From Bacteroides sp. SM23_62 (GTDB taxonomy: Bacteria; Bacteroidota; Bacteroidia; Bacteroidales; SM23-62), in the NCBI GenBank assembly GCA_001303955.1, contig LJUP01000035.1, positions 1 to 32,357 on the forward strand: a stretch of DNA of 32,357 nt, written 5' to 3'. The notes under the pieces are model-generated. The model saw nothing but the letters and a program-made list of their open reading frames with translations. It was not told where the DNA came from and made no database searches. Below, piece after piece: positions 21,952-29,074 of the stretch (positions are counted from its first letter, which is position 1; each line of letters begins with the position of its first letter). Both the position numbers and the translations under genes were made by a program.

Positions 21952-21986
21952 TTTGGGCGCATATCATCATTTTATTATTAATTTCG
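21952..21986 (+). promoter_or_regulatory. Promoter at the PhnP-like gene; decides its start
   Basis: TTTG (21952-21955), 23 bases, then TAATTTCG (21979-21986, one mismatch to TAnnTTTG) fit the Bacteroidota pattern. The -7 box ends 5 bases before the GTG at 21992, so the transcript would be leaderless or nearly so. The upstream in-frame TTG at 21953 would lie inside the -33 element and is rejected. Confidence 0.4.
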
Positions 21987-21991
21987 ATCCT

Positions 21992-22753
21992 GTGAAGATC
22001 ACCTTTCTTGGCACCGGTACATCACAGGGCGTTCCCGTCATCGCCTGTAAATGTGCTGCCTGCCAGTCGGATGATCCCAGGGATAAAAGGCTGAGGGCCT
22101 CGGTCCTTGTGGAACACAAGGATACGGTGTTCATCATTGATACCGGACCGGATTTCAGGCAGCAGATGTTATCCGCCCGGGTGGATAGGCTGGATGCAGT
22201 GATATTTACCCATGAACACCGGGACCATATTGCGGGACTCGATGATATACGTGCTTATAATTACCTGCAGGACAGACCGATGGATGTGTACGGAGAGGAT
22301 CGTGTACTGCGTGCACTTCAGCATACCTTTCCTTATATCTTTGCCGAGAAAAAATACCCCGGGATCCCACAGGTTAATTTTCACCATATCGGGAATGAAA
22401 CTTTTTCTGTAGGGGGACTGGAAATCATCCCTGTGCGGGCATATCATTACCGATTGCCGGTTTTAGGTTTCAGAATAGGGGATTTCACATACATTACGGA
22501 TGCGAATTTTATTGCCCCTGAGGAGCTGGAAAAGGTACAGGGAACCCGGTATTTTGCCATATGCGCCCTACGAAAGCGTAAACATATATCCCATTACAGC
22601 CTTTCAGAGGCCCTTGATGTAATCAGACTGGTAAAACCTGAACATGCTTACCTTACACATGTGTCCCATTTGATGGGAGCGCATGCTGAGACAGAACGCG
22701 GATTACCGGAAGATGTATCATTTGCCTGGGATGGTCTAAGCCTTGAGATCTGA
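21992..22753 (+). CDS. PhnP-like metallo-beta-lactamase-fold phosphodiesterase
   Basis: This 253-residue hydrolase has the metallo-beta-lactamase fold. From the GTG start it reads MKITFLGTGTSQGVPV, the family N-terminus. The metal site is THEHRDH (His74, His76, Asp78, His79), with further ligand candidates in YRLPVLGFRI, ITDANF and LTHVSHLMG. A C-x-C-x2-C group (Cys19, 21, 24) matches the extra structural zinc site of PhnP, the cyclic ribose-phosphate phosphodiesterase of phosphonate use. No phn genes are present, so the substrate may differ. RNase Z is less likely because of the cysteine cluster. The 3' end overlaps that of the MFS gene on the opposite strand by 18 bp. Confidence 0.87.
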   Translation: MKITFLGTGTSQGVPVIACKCAACQSDDPRDKRLRASVLVEHKDTVFIIDTGPDFRQQMLSARVDRLDAVIFTHEHRDHIAGLDDIRAYNYLQDRPMDVYGEDRVLRALQHTFPYIFAEKKYPGIPQVNFHHIGNETFSVGGLEIIPVRAYHYRLPVLGFRIGDFTYITDANFIAPEELEKVQGTRYFAICALRKRKHISHYSLSEALDVIRLVKPEHAYLTHVSHLMGAHAETERGLPEDVSFAWDGLSLEI

Positions 22754-23920
22754 CCTGTATTTACTGAAAAGAAAGGCAAGCAGCAAGCCTGATACAAGGA
22801 AAACGGTCCCCCCGAAAGTCAGGGCCGTCTGCAGGCTTGTTTTGTCCGTGATATAACCCATAGCAGGACCGACCAGCACGAAACAGATCCGGATGATGAA
22901 GTTCCTTACGGAAAGCACGGTAGCACGTACTTCCGAAGAGGTGAGCCTGTGGATGTAATCTTTCAGCACGGGAGTGGCAATCCCCCTGACTATATAGAAG
23001 AAAAACAGGATACTGATGGCCCAGATTGAGCTGAGTTGTCCCAATGCCAGGTAGCCTGCAGGGATCATTAAGGCCAATACCAGGACAGTAAAGCTGGCAC
23101 CTAGTCTTCGTTCGACCCGGTAGGCGAGCATGGCTGCAAATCCCACGGTCAGGTTCAGCAATGTCCACATGATCCCGAACAGGGAGAGCGGAAGTTCTAC
23201 AAATTCGAAATACGGCTGGGCAAACCAGGCCATGGTCAGTGTGGCAGTTCCGATAATGGCCGATAAAAAAATATTGGTCCGGAGTTCTTTGTTGATGAAC
23301 AGCGAATCCGTGACAACATTCAGGATTGTGCGGAAATTGAACACCCCCAGGCGCATATGCCTTCCGGGCTCAATCAGCAGGATGGCAGCCGGCACCGAAA
23401 GAAAAGCCACACCTGTCTGGACATAGTAATTGGTCCTCAGGCTTATCAGTGCCAGCAGTCCCCCTGCAATGCCAGCAAAAGCTTCTGCAACATTACCGAT
23501 GGAAACCATGCGGCCTTCATATTTGATATATTCTTTTTCCTTTTGATTATCCAGCAGGGAATCATAGAGCAGGGCCGAATCGGCACCCGAGACGAAACTT
23601 TGTCCGAATCCCAGTATCAATTCTGCAACGAGAAAACCCAGAAAACCATAGGATATGCTGTATATGCTCATTCCGATGGTGCCCAGGATCACCCCTAGGA
23701 TGAGCGTTCGGCGCCGTCCGATCACATCGGCGATATATCCTGACGGGATTTCCAGCACTACGATGGAAACAGAATAAATGGCCTGCAGCACCATGATCTG
23801 GTGCATGTCAAGTCCATTCTCCTGGTAGAAAGGGATAATATAGGGCATGAAAAGCATGAACCACTTTGAGATCTTGATAATATAAAGTTTCCAGATATTG
23901 GCTCTGGTGGTTCTTTTCAT
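22736..23920 (-). CDS. MFS transporter
   Basis: This 394-residue integral membrane protein has about 12 hydrophobic segments. The loop between segments 2 and 3 carries the MFS signature as GYIADVIGRRRTLI (GxxxDxxGRRxxL). QSFVSGADSALLYDSLLD is typical of the drug/sugar-type MFS subgroup. The substrate cannot be inferred. An in-frame TTG at 23959 would add 13 residues, but an exact TATTTTTG box (minus strand, 23938-23945) overlaps that extension, so the ATG at 23918-23920 (MKRTTRANIWKLYII) is chosen. It is divergent from the first hydro-lyase gene and convergent with the PhnP-like gene. Confidence 0.9.
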   Translation of the reverse strand: MKRTTRANIWKLYIIKISKWFMLFMPYIIPFYQENGLDMHQIMVLQAIYSVSIVVLEIPSGYIADVIGRRRTLILGVILGTIGMSIYSISYGFLGFLVAELILGFGQSFVSGADSALLYDSLLDNQKEKEYIKYEGRMVSIGNVAEAFAGIAGGLLALISLRTNYYVQTGVAFLSVPAAILLIEPGRHMRLGVFNFRTILNVVTDSLFINKELRTNIFLSAIIGTATLTMAWFAQPYFEFVELPLSLFGIMWTLLNLTVGFAAMLAYRVERRLGASFTVLVLALMIPAGYLALGQLSSIWAISILFFFYIVRGIATPVLKDYIHRLTSSEVRATVLSVRNFIIRICFVLVGPAMGYITDKTSLQTALTFGGTVFLVSGLLLAFLFSKYRSDLKA

Positions 23921-23937
23921 ACCCTTTTGAAGATTTA

Positions 23938-23945
23938 CAAAAATA
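23938..23945 (-). promoter_or_regulatory. -7 box for the MFS gene
   Basis: On the minus strand this is TATTTTTG, an exact TAnnTTTG match, 17 bp before the ATG at 23920. No TTTG at the -33 distance is visible. Confidence 0.48.
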
Positions 23946-23998
23946 CGATTTTCAGGCAATCATGCCAGGGATGTTATTTAACTATCCGTTGAAACCAG

Positions 23999-24006
23999 TA
24001 ATTTTG
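23999..24006 (+). promoter_or_regulatory. -7 box for the hydro-lyase cluster
   Basis: TAATTTTG matches TAnnTTTG exactly and lies 24 bp before the ATG at 24031. It argues against the upstream in-frame ATG at 23962, which would precede the transcript start. Confidence 0.45.
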
Positions 24007-24030
24007 TTCAGAACAGGAAAAAATCAAGAC

Positions 24031-25482
24031 ATGGGCAGGACCATCATTGAAAAAATCATTGCCAATCATGGCAGGGCAAAGGCAGTAACACCCGGAGACA
24101 TCCTTGATGTTGGAATTGATGCAAGGGTAGCGCGGGATTTTGGAGGTGCCAATGTGGTGAAGCATATACGGGATCATGACCTGGGGATTGATGACCCCGG
24201 GAAGACCTTTTTTACGTTTGACTGTAATCCTACAGGCTCTGACCAGAAGTATACGGCCAACCAGCAGATCTGCAGGGTGTTTGCACGAGAAAACGGAATA
24301 AAGGTATATGATATCAACCGGGGGATCGGTACACATCTGATGATTGAAGAAGGATTGGTCTATCCGGGTGCTACAGCCGTCTCAACAGACTCACATGCCA
24401 ACATACTTGGCGCCATCGGTGCCTTTGGACAGGGAATGGGGGACAAAGATATCGCCGCTGCCTGGAGCAGCGGGAAGATCTGGTTCAAGGTGCCGGAATC
24501 CGTCAAGCTGACAATCAATGGGAAAATCCCCGAAAAGTTAAGTGCCAAGGATATCATACTTTGCCTTCTCGCCCGTTTTGGAGCGAACACGTTTCTGGGG
24601 AAATCCATTGAACTATGCGGGAAAGAGATTGAAAGCCTCTCTCTTGACAAGCGGATCACCATTGCCTCGATGGCAACCGAAATGGGCGCCGTTACCATTT
24701 TGATCCCTCCAAACCAGGAAGTGATCCGGTACTGTGAGTCCAGGATCTGCCGGAGGATCGAACCGGTCCTTGCGGATCATGATGCAGCCTATGCGGAGAA
24801 GATTGAAATAGAGGCTGGTGAATTCACCCAGATGGTTTCCCGTCCGGGGAAACCACATGATGCCATACCACTGGATGAGGTAAGGGGTACCCCGATCGAT
24901 TCCGTCTTCATCGGCAGTTGCACAAACGGCAGGATAGAGGATATGCGGGCCGCCGCCGCAGTGCTGGAAGATCATAAAGTGGCTGACGGGGTGGTGCTGA
25001 AAATAGTTCCCTGCACCGACAGGGTCTGGAACATGTGCCTTGAGGAAGGGCTGATTGAGATATTCAAGGATGCCAGGGCCTTGGTATCCAATCCGGGTTG
25101 TGCAGGATGTGCTGCCGGCCAGGTTGGACAGAACGGACCGGGTGAGGTTTCCATCAGTTCAGGGAACCGGAACTTCCCGGGGAAGCAGGGCATGGGAGAT
25201 GTTTACCTGGCTTCCCCTGAGGTTGCCGCAGCCAGTGCAGTATCAGGCTTTATCACTTCTCCTGACCAGATCTCTGTAGCTCCCATGGAACGGGTGCCCT
25301 TACCCTCACAGGAATCCTTGCCATCACTGATATCAACGAAATGGGAGAACATGCTTTCGGGAACCTTGAGGGTTTTGAATCATTCGCCGGCCAGGCAAGG
25401 GAAGGCGACATTATTTTTACCGGTAAGAACTTCGGGGCGGGAAGTTCGAGGCAACAGGCTGTGGATTGCTTCAAATCTCTAG
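24031..25482 (+). CDS. Aconitase/LeuC-type hydro-lyase 1, large-subunit frame
   Basis: This is the large-subunit domain of an isopropylmalate dehydratase/homoaconitase-type [4Fe-4S] hydro-lyase. From the ATG at 24031 it reads MGRTIIEKIIANHG. It has VSTDSHANILGAIGAFGQGMG, and the cluster cysteines are Cys297 in GSCTNGR, Cys357 and Cys360 in GCAGC. The 60- and 3-residue spacing is the same as in LeuC. Family likeness ends at about residue 415 (GFITSPDQI, about 25275). The remaining roughly 70 residues to the stop at 25482 look like an out-of-frame reading of the small-subunit domain, which is open in the frame one base back (25266-25721). The gene is therefore a LeuC-LeuD fusion with a frame break, or it carries a deletion at the domain junction. 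The neighbouring paralog is an intact fusion. The substrate is unknown. Confidence 0.85.
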   Translation: MGRTIIEKIIANHGRAKAVTPGDILDVGIDARVARDFGGANVVKHIRDHDLGIDDPGKTFFTFDCNPTGSDQKYTANQQICRVFARENGIKVYDINRGIGTHLMIEEGLVYPGATAVSTDSHANILGAIGAFGQGMGDKDIAAAWSSGKIWFKVPESVKLTINGKIPEKLSAKDIILCLLARFGANTFLGKSIELCGKEIESLSLDKRITIASMATEMGAVTILIPPNQEVIRYCESRICRRIEPVLADHDAAYAEKIEIEAGEFTQMVSRPGKPHDAIPLDEVRGTPIDSVFIGSCTNGRIEDMRAAAAVLEDHKVADGVVLKIVPCTDRVWNMCLEEGLIEIFKDARALVSNPGCAGCAAGQVGQNGPGEVSISSGNRNFPGKQGMGDVYLASPEVAAASAVSGFITSPDQISVAPMERVPLPSQESLPSLISTKWENMLSGTLRVLNHSPARQGKATLFLPVRTSGREVRGNRLWIASNL

Positions 25483-25721
25483 GGGTAAGCTGTATTGTTG
25501 CGGCATCCTTTGGATCTATCTATGAGCGAAATGCCATCAATGCCGCTTTTCCGATCCTGATTTCAGACGAGCTGGATAAACTTGAGCTAAAAACGGGTGA
25601 TCAGGTATCTGTCAATGCAGGCAATGGAAAAATTATTAATTTGCGCAACCAGAAACGCATACAGGCCAATCCGTTTTCAGAAGTACAGATGGAGATATAT
25701 CAAAATGGTGGATTATTCTGA
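25341..25721 (+). pseudogene. LeuD-type small (swivel) domain belonging to hydro-lyase 1, displaced frame
   Basis: This frame encodes the small domain: GDIIFTGKNFGAGSSRQQA with the substrate-binding SSR, CFKSLGVSCIVAASFGSIYERNAIN, then FPILISDELDKLEL. It ends 2 bp before the next gene. Family-like sequence already begins upstream at AITDINEMGEH (about 25320), but this frame has a TGA at 25263 and no ATG, GTG or TTG before 25341. It therefore cannot start a complete small subunit on its own. The N-terminal swivel strand with the conserved N-T-D motif (present in the second copy as NLNTDQMF) is not found in either frame. One deletion of 3n+1 bases at about 25280-25320 in a fused gene would explain both the missing motif and the shift. 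An assembly or sequencing error would explain the shift alone. Confidence 0.72.
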
Positions 25722-25723
25722 TC

Positions 25724-27499
25724 ATGGGAAAGACTTTTGTAGAAAAGATATTTGATGCAACGTGCGGGAGCATTGTTTTCCGGAAACCGGACATTGTACT
25801 GTCACATGATAATACTGCCAGTATCCGGAAGACCTTTGAAAAAATGAATGGAAAGAATGTGGCTGATCCCGATCAGCTGCTGATCGTCCTTGATCACAAC
25901 GCCCCGCCTACCAGTGCCAAACTCGCCACAGATTATCAGGGGATGCGGGAGTTTGTCAATGCCGAGGGCATCAACAGGTTCTATGATGCAGGCAGGGGGA
26001 TTTGCCACCAGCTCATGGCGGGTCATGCCATGCCAGGCATGATCATTGTCGGGAGCGACAGCCATACCTGTACAGCAGGTGCTTTCAATGCCATGGCAAC
26101 GGGGATTGACCGTACGGAGACAGCCGGTATATGGAAACAGGGGGAAACCTGGTTCAGGGTCCCTGAATCCATGAAGATCAACCTGTCAGGACAACTGCGC
26201 GATGGTGTCTATGCCAAAGACCTGTCATTATGGATCATCGGGCTGATCGGTTCATCCGGTGCCAATTACAAATCCATCGAATATCACGGGGATGGTGTCA
26301 GGAACCTGGGCATATCAGAACGTATGACCCTTGCCAATTTGGCCTCAGAAATGGGAGCCAAAAATGCCGTCTTTCCCCCGGACGAAGTCCTGAGGGCATT
26401 TTATGGCAAAGGTAAGCTCAAAGGATTTTGGGCTGATCCCGATGCCAGCTATGTGGAAGAAATCAGCGTTGACCTGTCTGAAGTGGTACCGCTTGTTGCC
26501 GCTCCACATCATGTGGATCATATCAAGACGGTGGCAGAGGTAAGGGGGACCAGGGTTCAGCAGGGATTAATAGGCACCTGCACCAATGGCCGCATAGAAG
26601 ATCTGCGGGAGGCTGCAGCCGTCCTTGAAGGCCGCATGGTGGCGGATGGGTTCCAGCTGCTTGTTGTACCCGCATCCAGGGATATCTATATGCATGCGAT
26701 TGAAGAGGGACTGATCACCACTTTCCTGGAAGCGGGGGCCAATGTGCTCAGTGCTTCCTGCGGTCCTTGTCTGGGAACAGGGCAGGGTATTCCGGCCGAT
26801 GGCTTTACAGTCATATCCACTGCCAACCGTAATTTTAAAGGGCGAATGGGGAACCGGGAAGCGGAGATCTACCTGGCTTCACCGGCAACTGTTGCTGCCA
26901 GTGCCATAACAGGAGAAATCACCGCCCGGATTGCTTATGAGCAGAAGATAAAAAAATTCAGGCCGGATCAGAAAGAGGGCATTAGTGAAATAAGCGTGGG
27001 GGATTCTAGAATGATAAACGGGGTCTGGAACTATGCGGACGTGGATAACCTGAATACGGACCAGATGTTTGCCGGTAACCTGACCTATAGCGTATCCAGC
27101 GCCGATCCGGGAGCTATCCTTCCGCATTTGTTTGCAGGATTTGATCCTGCCTTTGCAGCAACGGTCAGGGAGGGGGATGTCATCATGGCAGGTGAGAACT
27201 TCGGGTGCGGCAGTTCCCGTGAACATCCGGCAGTTGGACTGGTGCATGCCGGTGTCAGGGCCGTGATCGTAAAATCAGTGAACAGGATTTTTTTCAGGTC
27301 GAGTGTGAACCAGGGGCTGATACTTATCGTACAACCGGAAGTGGTTGAGGGTTACAGGTCCGGCGACAAGGTGTCCGTCAGCCTGGAATCAGGCAGAATA
27401 ACACTGAATGACAGGGTTTTCCAGTATTCACCCCTGCCCGGGAAATTGCTGGATATTATCAGGAAAAAGGGCCTGGTCAACTGGATAAGGGAGTCATAA
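25724..27499 (+). CDS. Fused LeuC-LeuD-type hydro-lyase 2 (aconitase family)
   Basis: This 591-residue protein contains both halves of an isopropylmalate dehydratase-type enzyme in one chain. The large domain (1 to about 400) has VGSDSHTCTAGAFNAMATGI and cluster cysteines Cys286 (GTCTNGR), Cys346 and Cys349 (SCGPC). A linker of about 35 residues leads to the small swivel domain (about 425-590) with NLNTDQMF, GENFGCGSSREHP and RIFFRSSVNQGL. All visible catalytic and cluster motifs are intact. Such enzymes dehydrate and rehydrate 2- or 3-hydroxy di- or tricarboxylates. The exact substrate is not readable from sequence. It starts 2 bp after the first hydro-lyase and 10 bp before the reductase gene, so all are one operon. 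No leuA or leuB is in the window, so simple leucine synthesis is not supported here. Confidence 0.9.
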   Translation: MGKTFVEKIFDATCGSIVFRKPDIVLSHDNTASIRKTFEKMNGKNVADPDQLLIVLDHNAPPTSAKLATDYQGMREFVNAEGINRFYDAGRGICHQLMAGHAMPGMIIVGSDSHTCTAGAFNAMATGIDRTETAGIWKQGETWFRVPESMKINLSGQLRDGVYAKDLSLWIIGLIGSSGANYKSIEYHGDGVRNLGISERMTLANLASEMGAKNAVFPPDEVLRAFYGKGKLKGFWADPDASYVEEISVDLSEVVPLVAAPHHVDHIKTVAEVRGTRVQQGLIGTCTNGRIEDLREAAAVLEGRMVADGFQLLVVPASRDIYMHAIEEGLITTFLEAGANVLSASCGPCLGTGQGIPADGFTVISTANRNFKGRMGNREAEIYLASPATVAASAITGEITARIAYEQKIKKFRPDQKEGISEISVGDSRMINGVWNYADVDNLNTDQMFAGNLTYSVSSADPGAILPHLFAGFDPAFAATVREGDVIMAGENFGCGSSREHPAVGLVHAGVRAVIVKSVNRIFFRSSVNQGLILIVQPEVVEGYRSGDKVSVSLESGRITLNDRVFQYSPLPGKLLDIIRKKGLVNWIRES

Positions 27500-27509
27500 G
27501 CGTTTTTCA

Positions 27510-28520
27510 ATGGAAAAAACCAAGAGAATACTTGTGGTCGGAGCAGGTGCAGTCGGGGGAGTTACAGCGGCTATCCTGGCCCGTGAGCATTATGATATCT
27601 GGCTGGTTGCCAAATATCCGGAACTGGCTGAGAAAATCAGTAATGAAGGGATTGAGGTCAGCGGTTATTGCGGGGATCTATGCATGAAAGTGCCTGCGGT
27701 TGCCCGACCAGCTGAACTTACCGGCAAATTTGACTATGTATTCATGGCCACGAAGGCCGATTCTCTCATAAATGCAGCCAGGGAAACACTGCCTTTCATG
27801 CATGAGCAAACAAGGGTGGTATCGATGCAGAACGGGATTTGTGAAGAAGCCCTGGCCTCAGTTGTCGGCACATTGCGAACGATAGGCTGTGTTGTCGGCT
27901 GGGGTGCGACCCTGGTTGCCCCGGGAAAGGTTGAAATGACTTCAGGCGGAGAGTTTGTGATCGGAAACTGGAACCGGGAAAAAGATGAAAAACTGGAAGA
28001 AGTGGCCGGGATCCTGCGGTATATATTACCGACCGAAACAAGCGATAAGATCCTCTCACATCTTTATGCCAAGCTTATCATTAATTCTTGTATCACTACC
28101 CTGGGAGCGATCAGTGGCTTAGGCCTGGGAAAGATGCTGGCCAGACGTTATATACGTGACATTTTCATTGAGATCATCAGGGAAGCTATGGCGGTGGCGG
28201 ATGCCATGGACCTTAATGTAAAGCCATACGCCGGAAAATTGGATTATTACCAATTCCTGGGCTCAGGAATGATGGCTTCATTCAAACGACACCTGACCAT
28301 ACGGGTCATCGGATTTAAGTACCGGAAGCTGAAATCATCAAGCCTGCAGAGCCTTGAACGTGGAAGAAAAACCGAGATTGATTATTTCAATGGTTATATC
28401 TCCTCAAAGGGGAAAGAATATGGTGTGAAAACACCGGTGAACGGCAAGCTGACCCGGATGGTCCAGGAGATAGAAAACGGAATGAGAACGATTTCAGTAA
28501 ATTCCCTTGAGGAGATTTAA
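27510..28520 (+). CDS. Ketopantoate reductase family protein (PanE/ApbA-like)
   Basis: This 336-residue NAD(P)H-dependent 2-oxoacid reductase has the Rossmann motif GAGAVGG (11-17). Catalytic Lys188 and Asn192 lie in AKLIINSC, and the glutamate is in RKTEIDYFNGY, all at the positions expected for ketopantoate reductase. The classical reaction is 2-dehydropantoate to pantoate in coenzyme A synthesis. Because the gene follows two aconitase-type hydro-lyases by 10 bp and no other pan gene is visible, it may instead reduce a related 2-oxo acid in the same pathway as those enzymes. That is inference. Its C-terminus is slightly longer than PanE (about 300 residues). Confidence 0.9.
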   Translation: MEKTKRILVVGAGAVGGVTAAILAREHYDIWLVAKYPELAEKISNEGIEVSGYCGDLCMKVPAVARPAELTGKFDYVFMATKADSLINAARETLPFMHEQTRVVSMQNGICEEALASVVGTLRTIGCVVGWGATLVAPGKVEMTSGGEFVIGNWNREKDEKLEEVAGILRYILPTETSDKILSHLYAKLIINSCITTLGAISGLGLGKMLARRYIRDIFIEIIREAMAVADAMDLNVKPYAGKLDYYQFLGSGMMASFKRHLTIRVIGFKYRKLKSSSLQSLERGRKTEIDYFNGYISSKGKEYGVKTPVNGKLTRMVQEIENGMRTISVNSLEEI

Positions 28521-28544
28521 AATCCATGTATTTTTGTATTTTTG
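28507..28544 (+). promoter_or_regulatory. tRNA-Arg promoter with two -7 boxes
   Basis: TATTTTTG occurs twice in direct succession (28529-28536 and 28537-28544), each an exact TAnnTTTG match. A TTG at 28507-28509, within the last codons of the reductase gene, lies 19 bases before the first box and fits the -33 element. The tRNA starts 12 bases after the second box. Confidence 0.58.
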
Positions 28545-28555
28545 CCAGCGCTTAT

Positions 28556-28629
28556 GCTCCCGTAGCTCAGCTGGATAGAGCAACGGCCTTCTAAGCCGTA
28601 GGTCATGGGTTCGAATCCCGTCGGGAGTA
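28556..28629 (+). tRNA. tRNA-Arg, anticodon UCU
   Basis: The cloverleaf is complete. The acceptor stem pairs 28556-28562 with 28622-28628 (first pair G-U), and the D arm is GCTC...GAGC. The anticodon stem ACGGC/GCCGT encloses the loop CTTCTAA, giving anticodon TCT (reads AGA codons). The T arm has loop TTCGAAT. A discriminator A follows and CCA is not encoded. It stands alone, between the reductase gene and an intrinsic terminator. Confidence 0.97.
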
Positions 28630-28631
28630 CT

Positions 28632-28660
28632 ATGGGGTGTTTTTTCAATACCCCGTTTTT
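28632..28660 (+). terminator. Rho-independent terminator after tRNA-Arg
   Basis: Bases 28632-28641 pair with 28647-28656 (core GGGGT/ACCCC, about 10 bp with two wobble pairs) around a 5-base loop. A T-run at 28656-28660 follows. It lies 3 bp behind the tRNA. Confidence 0.78.
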
Positions 28661-29074
28661 GTAGCCAGGAACCTAATCCGGGCCCTGATGAGTTTTCGGA
28701 GGCCGGTCGTACCAAAACCAATCTTACAACCGTTCCTGGTAAAAGGATCAATATCTTATCAGTGAAGATGCCCGGACATCAAGGCGGGATAATATACACC
28801 TGATCAGGAACTTTTCATGAGGGTAATATTATTTCTAATACTGTGTCTTCTTTGTAGCTGCGGCGGGAAAGTATCATAAACCAGCAAGGAGACATTATAA
28901 GGTGCCCTAAAAATTCTCCATAGTACGAGCCGCGCGGATTGTACAACAAACTCTTTTATTAAATGGAAAAATGCTTTAATCGATCCACGAGAGTTCATAA
29001 CTTCAACTCAGCGGAGTACTATTTCCTTTGCCTTTGAATAATTGTATCTCCGCAAACCTTGACTCCATCGTTTA
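28661..29074. other. 414-bp stretch without an intact gene; probable gene remnants
   Basis: No intact gene is visible. An 8-bp inverted repeat, CCAGGAAC (28665-28672) and GTTCCTGG (28732-28739), lies near the left side. A 20-codon lipoprotein-signal ORF sits at 28817-28879. Further right, short protein-like stretches appear in different frames, for example YEPRGLYNKLF and then WKNALIDPREF to a stop near 29040. These suggest a decayed coding sequence of a family I do not recognise. No promoter box with a good match is seen in front of the sulfotransferase gene. Confidence 0.4.
28817..28879 (+). pseudogene. Truncated lipoprotein signal peptide remnant
   Basis: The ATG at 28817 opens a 20-residue ORF reading MRVILFLILCLLCSCGGKVS before TAA. 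It has a basic residue, a hydrophobic core, a lipobox-like L-C-S-C (Cys15) and a C-G-G start of the mature part, as in many Bacteroidota lipoproteins. The mature protein is missing, and downstream frames are interrupted by several stops. It is most likely the head of a decayed lipoprotein gene. A genuine tiny lipopeptide cannot be excluded. Confidence 0.4.

Noticed and set aside
23962-24030. ATG at 23962 as start of the first hydro-lyase
   Set aside because: It adds 23 residues with no family likeness and lies upstream of an exact -7 box at 23999-24006. MGRTIIEKI at 24031 matches the family start.
25400-25420. Programmed -1 frameshift at the TTATTTTTA run to join the two hydro-lyase frames
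   Set aside because: The run is not a full X-XXY-YYZ heptamer in the upstream frame. A shift there would also leave out the AITDINEMGEHAF part of the small domain. No slippery heptamer is seen at 25280-25320, where a shift would be needed.
28665-28739. 8-bp inverted repeat as ends of an insertion element
   Set aside because: The repeat is only 8 bp with a 59-bp interior and no transposase or target duplication. It is more likely chance or an RNA hairpin.
28494-28751. Minus-strand 85-codon ORF reading PDGIRTHDLRLRRPLLYPAE
   Set aside because: This is the well-known translation artefact of the antisense strand of a tRNA gene. The tRNA-Arg at 28556-28629 explains it.
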